From: CAMPKL01 sp963817465
Lineage (GTDB): Bacteria; Acidobacteriota; Terriglobia; Bryobacterales; UBA6623
Assembly: GCA_963817465.1 (NCBI GenBank)
Contig: CAWFOP010000007.1
Location: 434,001-498,000 of the forward strand
Length of the DNA: 64,000 nucleotides
Direction of reading: 5' to 3'
The position numbers were made by a program, and so were the translations under genes. Under the pieces are notes generated by a model. It ran no database searches and was not told where the DNA came from. It saw only the letters and a list, made by a program, of their open reading frames with translations. This document shows, piece after piece, positions 54,593 through 64,000 of the stretch (positions are counted from its first letter, which is position 1; each line of letters opens with the position of its first letter).

Positions 54593-57298
54593 TCACCGCA
54601 GCGGCGCCGGCTGCAGCATCCAAACGTTCCCCGACTGCTTCAGCAGCGGGAAAACAAGCTGACCCGGCCCCACCGAAAGCTCGAACTCGTTCAGGCTCAA
54701 CCCGGAGAGCGACAAGTCCATGCTGTGGAAGTGCGTGACCGGGAACACTTCACCCACGGGGCGCTTGGCGGTTGGATCGAATCGGCGCGCCCAAATACAG
54801 CGGAAGCCGTCGCGATCGGACGTGAAGTACACCAGCCGGTTGTCGGGCGAGAACCGCGGCAAGTCGTCCCAGTTCTCACCGGCCGAGATTTCGATCCAGG
54901 TCGACGGATCGATCGGCAATTCACCGTAGGGAGTCACGTAGACGCGCGTGCGGTTGTCGTCGACGTCGCCCTTGAACGCGAACCATTTGCCGTCGCGCGA
55001 CATCGACCCAGCGTATAGCGGGAGCGGGTTGGATCTGAACATCGGCTCCGATGTTCCGTCCGCCGCATGCAGCAGCATGAAAGTCGACATCTTGCCGACG
55101 AACGTCTGGTAGATCAGGTCGCCCTCGGCCGTCCACGCGATGGGGGCTCCGCAGTCGTCACACAGCTTCTTCGTCGTTCCTTTGCCGTTCGAGTCGACGG
55201 AATAGACTGTGCGGCGGCTGCCGTCCGCAATGGAAAAGGCCACGCGCGCGCCGTCAGGGGAGAGCCGCGGGATGCTCTCGTATGCGGAGTTCGAAGTCAA
55301 CTGCGCCAACTCCCCGCCGGGGAGCCGCTTCGCCCACACGTCGACGAAACCGGAACGAGTCGAACGAAAGACGACCAGGTCGCCCGGCTCGGAGATGACG
55401 GAGCTGTAGTCGGACGCCGCGCTCAGCGTGACTTGGCGCGGCGGGCCGGCCGGCGCGGCGCCGCTCGCGTCAATCGGGAGGCTCCAAACGTTGATGCGCC
55501 GGTCGTCCGCCGTGAAGGCGATCTTTCCGCGAACGGGCGCGGCGCCTTCCCGCTCGCCGCGGCCGAACGTCAGCCGGCGAGCCGGAGGCCGCGGCGTTCC
55601 GTCGGCCGCTAGAGAGAAGCTCCAGAGGTTCACGCTGTCTTCGCGAACGCCCGAAAACACCAAGCTCGAGGAACTCTCGTCCCACGCGTCGAGCGAAGAG
55701 AGCTGCAGACCTTGACGTTCCAAAAAGCGCGCCATGCCCGTAGGCGTCGGCGCTGCGCCCTCCTCAATCGCCGAGACGACCCAGACATCCGCAGGGTCGT
55801 CAGAATGCTCGGCGCCCCAGAAGGCGATCTGACGACCGCCATGAACCCAAACCGGCATCGCGGCAACCGCGAAGTCGTCCGTCAGTTGACGCGGCTGCGT
55901 GCCGTCGGCCATGGAGATGAAGACGCGCGAGCCGCGGATCGAGCTCGGCGGGGCCGTCCAGTAAGCCAGCTTCGAACCGTCCGGCGAAAAGCGCGGGCGG
56001 CGTCCAACGTTGGCGGCCAACCTGGCTTCGCCTCCGAGCGACGGAATCAAATAGATGCCTCCGCCGTCCCGCTCCGAGCGGAACGCGATGCGGCTGCCGT
56101 CGGGCGAAAAGTCAGGAGCGTAGTCGGCGGCGGGGTCGGAGGTGAGTTGTACGGCGCCGCCTCCCGCCACTTGCTGAATCCACAGGTTGAGCGTACCCGG
56201 CGAATCGCGGTCCGACGCGTATGCGACAAGATTTCCGTCGGGCGACAACGTCGGCGTCGTCGTCAGTCCCGCATCTCGTGTGATCTGGTCGAGCTGCATG
56301 GCGGCCAACAGATCGACAGCCGGCGGAGCGGTTGCGCGCGCTCCCAGGTACGCCAGCGCGGCGCCAACGCAGCCCGCGGCGACCATCCACAGCGCCAAAC
56401 GCCGCCGCGACCGCGGCTGGGCGAGCGGGTACGCGGCGCGCGCCGAAGTCGAATGGCGCACGCCCGTGGTCGCGGCCGCTCGAGCGATCGACCGCAAGTC
56501 GACCGCCAAGTCCGCCATGCTTTGATAGCGGTCTTCAGGCGCCTTCGCGAGCGCTTTGTCGAGCACGCGATCGATCTCGATCGGCAGACCGGCCCGCAAC
56601 GAGGTGACCGGCCGATGATCTTCGTTGATCAACGTGTAGGCGACGGCCTGCTTGTACTCGCCTTCAAACGGCGCCCGGCCGACGAGCATTTCGTAGAGCA
56701 CGACGCCAAGGGCCCAGATGTCGGTACGCTGGTCGACTTTGCCGCCGACGGTCTGCTCCGGGGACATATAGCCGACCGTCCCCAAAACCGCGCCTTCGCG
56801 GGTCAAGCTCGAGCCGCGCGACAGCATCGCGACTCCGAAGTCCATCACCAAGGCATGCTCCTCGGCGTCCGCGCGGCCGGTCAGGAAGATGTTGCTGGGC
56901 TTCAGGTCGCGGTGGACGATGCCGTTGGTGTGCGCTTCCTGCAAGCCCGAGGCGCATTGCAGGGCGATCGAGATCGCGTCTTTTAGAGGAAGCGGCCCGC
57001 TCTGGATTCGCGCCGCCAAGCTTTCGCCCGGCGCCCACGCCATCGCGATGAACAGGTGCTGGTCGAACTCGTCGATCTCGTAGATCGTGCAGATATTGGG
57101 GTGATTCAGTATGGCCGCGGCCTTGGCTTCACGCTCAAAGCGCCGGCGGCTGTCGTCGCCGCGGACCGAGTGATCGTGCAGGAATTTGAGCGCGACGATG
57201 CGTCCAAGGCGAATATCTTCAGCCTTGTAGACAACGCCCATGCCGCCCTCGCCTAACTTCTCGAGGACGCGGTAGTGACTAATGACTTGGCCGACCAC
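54593..57298 (-). CDS. Ser/Thr protein kinase with TolB-like beta-propeller
   Basis: The protein has 901 residues starting at GTG 57298. The kinase domain is complete: glycine loop LGEGGMGVVYKAED, K38 in VALKFL, HRDLKPSN with D131, DFG at 153-155, and GTVGYMSPEQ as activation segment. A single transmembrane helix at about 301-321 follows. The rest is periplasmic and has repeated PD40/WD40-like blades (for example TLSPDGNLVAYASDRDS, DFSPDGSRIAFRSERDGGGIYL, RLSPDGARVAFSIADGS). It presumably senses an envelope signal through the propeller and phosphorylates cytoplasmic targets. This layout is very common in Acidobacteria. Confidence 0.95.
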   Translation of the reverse strand: MVGQVISHYRVLEKLGEGGMGVVYKAEDIRLGRIVALKFLHDHSVRGDDSRRRFEREAKAAAILNHPNICTIYEIDEFDQHLFIAMAWAPGESLAARIQSGPLPLKDAISIALQCASGLQEAHTNGIVHRDLKPSNIFLTGRADAEEHALVMDFGVAMLSRGSSLTREGAVLGTVGYMSPEQTVGGKVDQRTDIWALGVVLYEMLVGRAPFEGEYKQAVAYTLINEDHRPVTSLRAGLPIEIDRVLDKALAKAPEDRYQSMADLAVDLRSIARAAATTGVRHSTSARAAYPLAQPRSRRRLALWMVAAGCVGAALAYLGARATAPPAVDLLAAMQLDQITRDAGLTTTPTLSPDGNLVAYASDRDSPGTLNLWIQQVAGGGAVQLTSDPAADYAPDFSPDGSRIAFRSERDGGGIYLIPSLGGEARLAANVGRRPRFSPDGSKLAYWTAPPSSIRGSRVFISMADGTQPRQLTDDFAVAAMPVWVHGGRQIAFWGAEHSDDPADVWVVSAIEEGAAPTPTGMARFLERQGLQLSSLDAWDESSSSLVFSGVREDSVNLWSFSLAADGTPRPPARRLTFGRGEREGAAPVRGKIAFTADDRRINVWSLPIDASGAAPAGPPRQVTLSAASDYSSVISEPGDLVVFRSTRSGFVDVWAKRLPGGELAQLTSNSAYESIPRLSPDGARVAFSIADGSRRTVYSVDSNGKGTTKKLCDDCGAPIAWTAEGDLIYQTFVGKMSTFMLLHAADGTSEPMFRSNPLPLYAGSMSRDGKWFAFKGDVDDNRTRVYVTPYGELPIDPSTWIEISAGENWDDLPRFSPDNRLVYFTSDRDGFRCIWARRFDPTAKRPVGEVFPVTHFHSMDLSLSGLSLNEFELSVGPGQLVFPLLKQSGNVWMLQPAPLR

Positions 57299-57409
57299 CG
57301 ACGCTCAAATTCTACCCCGCCGGAGAAGGTCGTGTAAGCCGCGGCTAACACCGCGTCCGCCTCCCGCCGATTTCTTCTCTCGGCCCGGTCCCGCCGTCCC
57401 GGACGAGAC

Positions 57410-57973
57410 TTGTTGAAGCCGCCATCACACCGCCGAATCGCAGTCCGCCGCGCTCGTCGCGCCGCAGTCCGCGCATCCTCGGTCCTGTTCGTCTGCAAGG
57501 GAAACGTCTGCCGCAGCCCATTCGCCTCAGCCGTCGCCCAGAAGGAGCGCCTGTTTGACCGCACGGCCTCGGCCGGACACCTCGACGCCGAGGGCCGTCG
57601 CCCTCCGCCCGAGGCCCTTCGTGCCGCCGAACGCTGGAATGTCGACTTGGTCGATCACCGCTCGCGGCGCATCGACCGGGACTTACTGGATCAAGCGGAC
57701 GCCGTCTTCGTCTTCGATCTCGAGAACCTGGAAGCGCTTCGGCGGGCGTTTCCCGGTCAATCCGAGAAGTTCCACCTGCTGGGCCTCGTCAGCGACGACG
57801 CCCAAGTCGAGCTGGCCGACCCTTGGGGGAGGGGCGAGCAGGCCTTCCGCGATTGTTACGTCCGAATCGAAGCGGCCCTCGGCCGAATCCGGGAGTTGCG
57901 CCTTCGGCAAGACTCGGAGCGCCCGGGTACTTCAGACAAGCCTACTTCAGACACAACGGCGCCCGCGAACTAA
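57410..57973 (+). CDS. Low-molecular-weight protein-tyrosine phosphatase family
   Basis: The protein has 187 residues from a TTG at 57410; the first ~23 residues are basic and may not be part of the domain. The phosphatase loop CX5R is C29-KGNVC-R35 in VLFVCKGNVCRSPFAS. The general acid is D137 in LADPWG. It could dephosphorylate tyrosine residues or reduce arsenate-like substrates. It is divergent from the kinase gene, across a gap of 111 bases, and could counteract a kinase. Confidence 0.87.
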   Translation: MLKPPSHRRIAVRRARRAAVRASSVLFVCKGNVCRSPFASAVAQKERLFDRTASAGHLDAEGRRPPPEALRAAERWNVDLVDHRSRRIDRDLLDQADAVFVFDLENLEALRRAFPGQSEKFHLLGLVSDDAQVELADPWGRGEQAFRDCYVRIEAALGRIRELRLRQDSERPGTSDKPTSDTTAPAN

Positions 57974-58021
57974 CGTCCGCGGGCGCACGAGTCTCCTATC
58001 TAGTCCAAATCGTCTCGGCGA

Positions 58022-58580
58022 CTATCGCCCGAAGCCGCCGCGGAACGCGGCCGGCCCGCGGTGGCCGAAGCCTCTGCCGCCGCCGACCCCGAAGCCGGGG
58101 CCGTTGTCCGGTCCGTCGAGCAGATGGAATCCGGCGGCCTCTCGAGCCGTCGGCTGGAGCTCGGTCACTTGCTCCAAGCTCGCCAGCTTCGCCTTTTGCT
58201 CATCGGTGAGCGTTTGCATCGCGGTCGCCTTGTATTGGTCGCGAATCTCGCCGACCTGCTCCCGCGTCTTTTTACCCTCGATGATCAGCTGGCCGACCAG
58301 ATTCGCGTCTGGGCTGTCTTTGGCCAACTCGTCACGAAGCTGCTTCATCTGATCACGCTTGCCTTCCATTGCGGTCCGTACCGCTTCGCGGAAGGCCTTG
58401 TTGTTCTCTTGAAGCGCCGTCACTTGCGCGTCATCGAGATTTAGGAACGCAATCAACGCATCCGGGGTGCGCGCCGCGTGCTGGCCCTTCACCCGCGTTT
58501 CGCGGGCCGAACGGCCGTTGGGCCACCAAAGTCGCTGCACCCAACGCCGTCGCTAGAAGGAACATCGTCACTTTCTTCAT
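58022..58580 (-). CDS. Spy/CpxP-like periplasmic protein, frameshifted
   Basis: ATG 58580 begins a signal peptide (MKKVTMFLLATALGAATLVAQ) in one frame. The body continues in another: RTPDALIAFLNLDDAQVTALQENNKAFREAV, then two long charged helices (KRDQMKQLRDELA, DANLVGQLIIEGKKTREQVGEIRDQYKATAMQTLTDEQKAKLASLEQ) and a Gly/Phe-rich tail. The shift lies between about 58480 and 58520 and corresponds to one extra base. The helical hairpin and LTxxQ-like motifs match Spy/CpxP, extracytoplasmic chaperone or stress proteins. Corrected length about 185 residues. Confidence 0.75.
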
Positions 58581-58645
58581 TCGCTTTTCTCCTTGAAGGG
58601 GGCGTTTACCTGTTCAATCAGTCTGCCTTTCTGCCTTCACCCTTA

Positions 58646-58676
58646 TTGACGAAAGAAAACACAACTCGAGTGTTAT
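58646..58676 (+). promoter_or_regulatory. Candidate promoter upstream of moeA
   Basis: TTGACG (58646-58651) and TGTTAT (58671-58676) are separated by 19 bases, longer than the usual 17. The region is the AT-richest in the vicinity. Confidence 0.3.
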
Positions 58677-58734
58677 GAAGTTGTTAACTATCTGTAAAAA
58701 CAGGCCCATACGCGCCTCAGCCTACACTAGAGCC

Positions 58735-59947
58735 ATGTCGGCGTTGACGTTCGAGCAGGCCCGCGAAGTCGTTTTCGACAAGATTCGCGACCTGAGACTC
58801 TCCCCCGCGACCGAGAGCGTGTCTCTCAAAAAAGCCGCCGGACGCATCCTCGGCGAAGACATCCAGGCCGACCGTGACTACCCGCCGTTCGCCCGCGCAG
58901 CCCGCGACGGCTTCGCCGTTCGGTCGGCGGACATCGCATCCCCGCCGGCGACGCTCTCAGTGATCGGCGAAACCCGGGCCGGCGAGCCCTCGCGGTTCAG
59001 CGTCGGCGCGGGCCAAGCCGTTGAAATCATGACCGGCGCGCCGGGCCCGGAAGGCGCGGATTGCATCGTGATGGTCGAATACTCCCGCCGCGACGGCGAT
59101 AAGGTCGTCCTCGAACAGAGCCTCGAGGCTGGGAAGAATTTCGTCGCCCAGGGCAGTGAAGCCAGCCGCCGGGAGCCAGGTCCTCGACGCGCGGCGTTCG
59201 CGGCTCGACTACCCGCAGATCGCACTGCTCGCCGCCGTCGGCCGGTCGACCGTTGACGTGTTCCGTCGCCCGGCCGTCGCGATCCTGTCGACCGGGGATG
59301 AAGTCGTCCCGATCGACCGTACGCCCGAGAGCTTCCAGATCCGCAACTCCAACGCCCACTCGCTCGCAGCGCAAGTTCGCCGCGCGGGCGGCGAGCCGCG
59401 CATCCTGCCGATCGCGCCCGACCGGCTCGACGAGACGCGCACGCTCGTTCAAGAGGGTTTGAAGGCCGACATGTTGCTGCTCTCAGGCGGCGTCTCGATG
59501 GGTAAGTACGATCTGGTCGAAGACGTCTTCGCTGGGCTCGGGGCCCGGATTTACATCACCAAGGTCCTCATCCAGCCCGGCAAGCCGCTGGTGTTCGGCC
59601 TTGCCGGCGGCACGCCGTTCTTCGGGCTGCCGGGGAACCCGATCTCGACGATGGTGACCTTCGAGATCTTCGGCCGCGTCGCGCTCGATCTGCTCGGCGG
59701 GCGCCCTAATTCGCCGCTGCCCTTCGTCCACGCCCGGCTCGGCGAAGACTTCGCGCACAAGCCCGTACTCACCCGATTCCTGCCCGCGCGCCTCAAAGGC
59801 GACTACGGGGAAACCCGCGTCGATCCGGTAAAATGGCAGGGGTCGGGAGATTTAGTCGCCATCGCGCGCGCCAACTGCTACCTGGTCGCCGCGGCCGACC
59901 GTGAATCGTGGAAAGCCGGCGACCTCATCCCGGTGTTGCCGCACTGA
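58735..59947 (+). CDS. moeA: Molybdopterin molybdenumtransferase MoeA, frameshifted
   Basis: ATG 58735 opens SALTFEQAREVVFDKI, and the MoeA pattern continues through YPPFARAARDGFAVRSADI and VEIMTGAPGPEGADCIVMVEY. At about 59166 the frame breaks: GSEAS is followed, after dropping one C, by AGSQVLDARRSRLDYPQIALLAAVG in the next frame. The rest contains AILSTGDEVV, SGGVSMGKYDLV, FGLPGNPISTMVTFE and a C-terminal domain. With the base removed the length is 403 residues, normal for MoeA. It inserts molybdate into adenylylated molybdopterin. moaC follows two bases after the stop. Confidence 0.88.
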
Positions 59948-59949
59948 CC

Positions 59950-60459
59950 TTGGACAAACTTTCACATTTCGACGACCAAGGCGCCGTGCGCATGGTGGAT
60001 GTCGGTGAAAAGCCGGCGACCAAGCGAACCGCCCGAGCCCAGGCATTCGTAAAGCTCTCTGAGGAGGTCATTCGTCGGCTGCCGGAGAACCCCAAAGGCG
60101 ACCCGCTCGAAATCGCTCGCATCGCCGGCATCCAGGGGGCCAAGCGAACCGCCGAGCTCATCCCGCTCTGCCATCCGCTGCCGCTGACGCACGCCGACGT
60201 GTCGATCGAGCTCACGGCCGACGGCGCTCGCATCGTCGCCTCCGCGTCGACCACCGGCCCCACCGGAGTCGAGATGGAAGCGCTGACCGCGGCGGCGACG
60301 GCGGCGCTGACGATTTACGACATGTGCAAGGCGCTCGACAAGTCGATCACGATCACCGACCTGTGCCTGCTCGAGAAGACCGGCGGCAAGAGCGGCGACT
60401 TTCGCCGCAACGATGTTCCCGGCGCCGACATCTGTACAAAGGTAAGGGAAGCTAAGTAA
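59950..60459 (+). CDS. moaC: Cyclic pyranopterin monophosphate synthase
   Basis: TTG 59950 gives 169 residues, the usual length; a GTG at 59908 would run into MoeA and add non-homologous sequence. The MoaC motifs are present: HFDDQGAVRMVDVGEKPATKRTARA, the substrate site LCHPLPLTHADV, GPTGVEMEALTAAATAALTIYDMCKA and LLEKTGGKSG. It acts with MoaA in the first step of molybdenum cofactor synthesis in the cytoplasm. MoeA-MoaC clustering marks a molybdenum cofactor locus. Confidence 0.95.
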   Translation: MDKLSHFDDQGAVRMVDVGEKPATKRTARAQAFVKLSEEVIRRLPENPKGDPLEIARIAGIQGAKRTAELIPLCHPLPLTHADVSIELTADGARIVASASTTGPTGVEMEALTAAATAALTIYDMCKALDKSITITDLCLLEKTGGKSGDFRRNDVPGADICTKVREAK

Positions 60460-60475
60460 GGGACCAGGAGCCTGC

Positions 60476-61621
60476 ATGCGGAAAACAATCATCTTCGGGG
60501 CGCTTTTGCTGCTGCCTCCGCTCTCCGCACCTTTGGCTCGGGCGCAGAATGATGACGTCGATGAAGTCCTCACCATCGACGACCCGGAGCTGATCACCTT
60601 CCGCACCGATACGTCCCTCGTCACCGTCCCCGTCGTCGTTCGCGGACCCAAGGGCGAATACGTCCACGGCCTCGAGAAGACGGATTTCACTATTTTTGAC
60701 AACGAGAAGAAGCAGGACATCGTCGAGTTCGACGTCAGCTTCCAGCCGATCGACATGGTGTTGTGCGTGCAGTCGAGCGATCGCCTCGACGCCGGCATGC
60801 TCGACCAGGTTCGCAAGACCGGTGTCGTGTTCACGCAGATGGTTCTCGGCGAGTTCGGGCAAGCGGCCGTCATCTCCTTTGACAGCCGCATCAAGGTGAT
60901 GCATGACTTCACCGACGACACCAAGCAGATCGACAAGGCCCTCGACGCGATCCGTCAAGGCGCGTCGGGCATCCGCGTCAGCGACGCCGTCTACGAAGGC
61001 ATTCGCATGCTGACGCACCGGCCCGAGAGCCACAAGCGCGTGATCGTCATCCTTTCGGAAGGGCAGGACAACGGCAGCAGCATCGGCCTCGGCGAGACAC
61101 TGCGCACCGCGCAACTCTATAACATTCAGGTCTACCCGATTTACCTGTCGACCATAAAATCCCGGCTCAAGAGTCCCCCGCCCGTCCCAGATCGTCCGTT
61201 TCCGCCGGGCATCAGCCCGCTGCCGGCCGCGCCGGGCTCGGTCAATACTCCAACCACATACCAGCAGAGCCATTTCAACGCGACGCCGAACATGATCCCG
61301 CTGATCATCGACCTAGTCGTCGGCGTGAAGAACCTCGTCTTCAAGGACGCTCTGGCCGCTCTGGCGACCGGCACCGGAGGCGAGAAGTACAAGCCGCTCA
61401 CCGACGAGGGACTGCAGGAATCGATCGGCAAAATCGGTGAAGACCTGCACAGTCAGTACCTGCTCACGTATCGCCCCAACAACCTCAACACCAGCGGCAT
61501 CTTCCACCGCATCGAAGTCACGGTCCCCTACGACCGCGCCGAGGTTCGCGCCCGTCCCGGCTACTTCTTCGGCCCCCGGCCGGTGACCGAGGGAGAACCG
61601 GTGGAAGTGGATCCGCAGTAG
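60476..61621 (+). CDS. VWFA-related acidobacterial-type protein
   Basis: The protein has 381 residues with a signal peptide ending ARA|QN. It begins with FRTDTSLVTVPVVVRGPKGEYVHGLEKTDFTIFDN, the signature opening of the VWFA-related family described in Acidobacteria. The VWA core follows (VLCVQSSDRL, VISFDSRIKVMHDFTDD, DAVYEGIRMLTHRPESHKRVIVILSEGQDNGS), ending with SQYLLTYRPNNLNTSGIFHRIEVTV. The MIDAS aspartate is replaced: Q99-S-S-D where DxSxS is expected, so metal binding is doubtful. It starts 16 bases after moaC. Secreted, role unknown. Confidence 0.9.
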   Translation: MRKTIIFGALLLLPPLSAPLARAQNDDVDEVLTIDDPELITFRTDTSLVTVPVVVRGPKGEYVHGLEKTDFTIFDNEKKQDIVEFDVSFQPIDMVLCVQSSDRLDAGMLDQVRKTGVVFTQMVLGEFGQAAVISFDSRIKVMHDFTDDTKQIDKALDAIRQGASGIRVSDAVYEGIRMLTHRPESHKRVIVILSEGQDNGSSIGLGETLRTAQLYNIQVYPIYLSTIKSRLKSPPPVPDRPFPPGISPLPAAPGSVNTPTTYQQSHFNATPNMIPLIIDLVVGVKNLVFKDALAALATGTGGEKYKPLTDEGLQESIGKIGEDLHSQYLLTYRPNNLNTSGIFHRIEVTVPYDRAEVRARPGYFFGPRPVTEGEPVEVDPQ

Positions 61622-61699
61622 CAACTGCCGACCGCGGATTGGCGGCACGCGGGGACGGTCTACACGCCGGTTTAGCGTTGTGCCAGGTTCGGGCTTCAT

Positions 61700-61763
61700 G
61701 GGACAGTCCCTCTCGACAGTCAGAGGCCCTTGGTTCACCCGACCTTGTCCCTTGTCCCTTGTC
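61700..61763 (+). repeat. Short palindrome and three 7-base tandem repeats
   Basis: GGGACAGTCCC (61700-61710) is a palindrome around one base. CCTTGTC is repeated three times in tandem at 61743-61763, followed by CC. Both lie in the gap before the phosphohexomutase gene and could be remnants of a dispersed repeat. Confidence 0.45.
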
Positions 61764-61797
61764 CCTATACCATGTTCGTTTCGACCCGGAGGTACAC

Positions 61798-64000
61798 TTG
61801 CCCGCCTCGACGCAGACGCTCCTAGACAAAGCCCGCGCCGGCTTCGCCGCCATCGACCTGGACGATTCGCTCAAGCACAGGGCGCTCGAGAGCCTTGAAG
61901 ACTGGCTGGAAAGCAACAAGTTCGCCGGCCTGCTCGATGACGGCGACTACCGCCCGCTGCTCGCGGCGCTGATCGACCGCGAGAAGTGGGAATTCCTTCT
62001 CGACAGCTTCTACCAAGTCATCCCCTTCGGCACCGGCGGCCGCCGCGGCCCGGTCGGCATCGGCCCCAATCGCATTAATCCCTACACCGTCGGGTCCTCC
62101 ATTCAGGGCCACGTCGAATACCTCCGCAAACTGCTGCCGGACGCCGACCAGCTCAAGGTTGTCGTCGCCTACGACGTGCGCAAGTTCGAAGATCTGCGCG
62201 GCGTCTATCCCGAAGACGCGCCCAACCCGCTGATGGGCCTGACCTCGAAGGACCTGGCGCAAATCGCCGCCGCCGTCTATTGCAAGGCCGGCGTCCAGGT
62301 CTACATGCTGCCGGACGAGCCGCCCGACTACATCTCGACGCCCGAGCTGTCGTTCCTGATTCGGCGCTACGGGGCGCACGGCGGACTCAACATGTCCGCG
62401 TCGCACAACCACCCCGACGACAACGGCGGCAAATTCTACAACGCCGAGGGCGGCCAAGAGATCCCGCCCAATGACGAGAAGATGGTCGAGATCGTCGAGA
62501 CCATCGTCGACGTCGACTCCATGCCCTATGCTGACGCCCGTGCCTCGGGCCTCATCCGCGACATCACCGCCGCCGATCGCCAAGACTACATCGATCTCAA
62601 CCTCAGCCTGCGCATGAAGTCCGAGCCCGGCAAGGCCAAGATCGTCTTCACCGGGCTCCACGGCACCGGCGTCAACACCGTCGGCCGCTGCCTGCAAGAG
62701 ATGGGATTCGAGCTGGGCAAACAGTACTTCGAGGTCCCTGAGCAGCGCGAATTTCGCGGCGACTTCGCCAGCGTCAAGTTTCGCAGCCCCAACCCGGAAG
62801 TGCCCGAATCGCTCGACCTGGCCATCAAGCGCGCGGCCGAAGTCGGCGCCGACCTCGTGCTCGCCACCGACCCTGACGCCGACCGCCTCGGGGGCGCCTC
62901 GCGCCACGGCTCGAAGTACATCTTCCTCAACGGCAACGAGTTCGCCGTCGTCCTCACGCGCTACCGCCTTTCGGAGCTCAAAACAGCCGGCAAACTTCCG
63001 GAAAAGCCGCTGGTCATCAAGACGCAGGTCACCACCGAGCTCATCACTCGCATCACCGAAGCCTACGGGGGCCGCGTGATCGGCGACCTGCTCGTCGGCT
63101 TCAAGTACATCGGCGACATCCTCTATCGCCTCGAAAAGGAAGGCCGCTTCCAAGACGTCGAAGCCTCGCTCGACGACTTTATCCTCGGCACTGAAGAGAG
63201 CCACGGCCTGCTGCTCACGCCCGAAATTCGCGATAAAGACGCCGCCGGCGCCGCCGTCGTCCTAGCCGAGCTCGCCTCGGACTTGATCGAAGACGGCAAG
63301 ACCGTTTACGACTACCTGATCGACACCTACAAGCGCTACGGCTACCACCGCAACTTCCTGCGCTCGACCATCATGCAAGGCGCGGCGGGCGCGGCCGCCA
63401 TTCGCAAGATTCAGCAAACACTTCGCGACAACCCGCCGACCGTCGATCGGCGACTCACCGCGTCGAGGGCGTCACCGACTACTGGGACGAGAAGGAGTTC
63501 GGCCCTTTCGTCAGCGAAACCGACCGCAGCAGCCGCAATCTGATCACCTACCACCTGGAAGGCGGCATCAAGGCGACGATCCGTCCCTCGGGCACCGAGC
63601 CAAAGAACAAGATCTATATCGAGATGGCGTCGGAGCCGCTGGGCGCCGCCGCGACCGACGAAGAGTTCGCCGCCAAGAAGCGCGAGGTCGACGGTCAGGT
63701 GCTCGACTTCTCGAATGCATTTTTGAAGATGATGCTGTCGTTGGTCGGCATCGAATTGCCCGACTATGCGCTCGAAATCTCCGACCTGGTGTCGATCGAC
63801 AACAAGCGCCGCTTCGCCGAGGAATTCCTGCCGCGCTTCCAAAAGAAAGCCGAGCGACATGCTGTTCGGGCGCAGTTCGGAAGAAGAAGTCAATGAGTGG
63901 ATCGACAAGCAGCTCAAGCCCTACGGCTCCGACGCACGCCTACTGGTCGACAAAGCCTTTCGCGCGTACATCGAGCAAGCCAGAACCGACAAATCCGTAG
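61798..64000 (+). CDS. Phosphoglucomutase/phosphomannomutase, frameshifted twice, runs to window edge
   Basis: TTG 61798 is the likely start because GGAGG ends five bases upstream. The protein has phosphohexomutase features: the catalytic serine in LNMSASHNHPDDNG, the metal site TDPDADRLGG, the sugar-binding GTEESHG and the C-terminal phosphate-binding RPSGTEPK. The frame breaks near 63461 (RRLTA to VEGVTDYWDEKEFGPF) and again near 63865 (KKAER to DMLFGRSSEEEVNEW). Each fits one missing base. After the second correction the frame is still open at base 64000, so the true end is outside. It interconverts hexose 1- and 6-phosphates for envelope polysaccharide or glycogen metabolism. Confidence 0.88.

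Noticed and set aside
58675..58734. 20-residue N-terminal extension of MoeA from ATG 58675
   Set aside because: The extension has no family match, and the MoeA pattern begins at ATG 58735.
61822..63204. 460-codon open frame opposite the phosphohexomutase
   Set aside because: Antisense shadow; the plus-strand protein has all catalytic motifs.

Overview
The window is GC-rich, densely packed bacterial DNA that looks like an Acidobacteriota chromosome, most likely Bryobacterales/Solibacter-like. The pointers are a VWFA-related protein of the acidobacterial type, an ABC permease of the acidobacterial duplicated-orphan type, a Ser/Thr kinase joined to a TolB-like propeller, several DUF1592/DUF1552/DUF1549-1553 secreted proteins, and a PEP-CTERM protein. 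No rRNA, phage, insertion sequence or CRISPR array is visible. The only RNA gene found is tRNA-Gln(TTG).

Layout. 1-8.4 kb: the end of a Na+/solute symporter, a DUF1592-DUF1552-ankyrin secreted gene set, an MFS transporter and an Asp/Glu-racemase-like protein. 8.7-13.3 kb: a Tat-exported Gfo/Idh/MocA oxidoreductase, a sugar isomerase/epimerase-like TIM barrel, and a DUF1549/DUF1553 cytochrome-like protein. 13.4-20 kb: an unknown secreted protein, tRNA-Gln, carbon starvation protein CstA, a small secreted protein, then a decaheme cytochrome c translationally coupled to an outer-membrane beta-barrel. That pair resembles an MtrAB/PioAB electron conduit without an obvious outer-surface cytochrome. 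20-25 kb: an unknown secreted protein, an ArsR/SRPBCC pair with a clear palindromic operator, a short-chain dehydrogenase and an AGCS amino-acid symporter. 25-29 kb: a large secreted M11-like metalloprotease with tandem Ig-like modules, preceded by a strikingly structured leader. 29-43 kb: a frameshifted esterase, trpB, pssA, a DoxX-like protein, glnS, a small DUF4242/OsmC/methyltransferase/radical-SAM cluster, a TonB-like protein, a RibBA whose GTP cyclohydrolase half has lost its zinc cysteines (RibBX-like), and a PEP-CTERM protein. 43-54.6 kb: the orphan permease and a complete moxR-bat (aerotolerance-type) operon in which BatB and BatC are one protein. 54.6-64 kb: the Ser/Thr kinase, a low-molecular-weight phosphatase, a Spy/CpxP-like protein, moeA, moaC, the VWFA-related protein and a phosphohexomutase that runs to the window edge.

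How it fits together: the content suggests a heterotroph that exports many redox and polymer-handling proteins, takes up amino acids and sugar acids, and may pass electrons across its outer membrane. A recurring oddity is that seven otherwise convincing genes (ankyrin protein, esterase, TonB-like, BatD, Spy-like, MoeA, phosphohexomutase) are broken by single-base shifts, nine in total. Because several are core genes, sequence or assembly indels are at least as likely as true decay.
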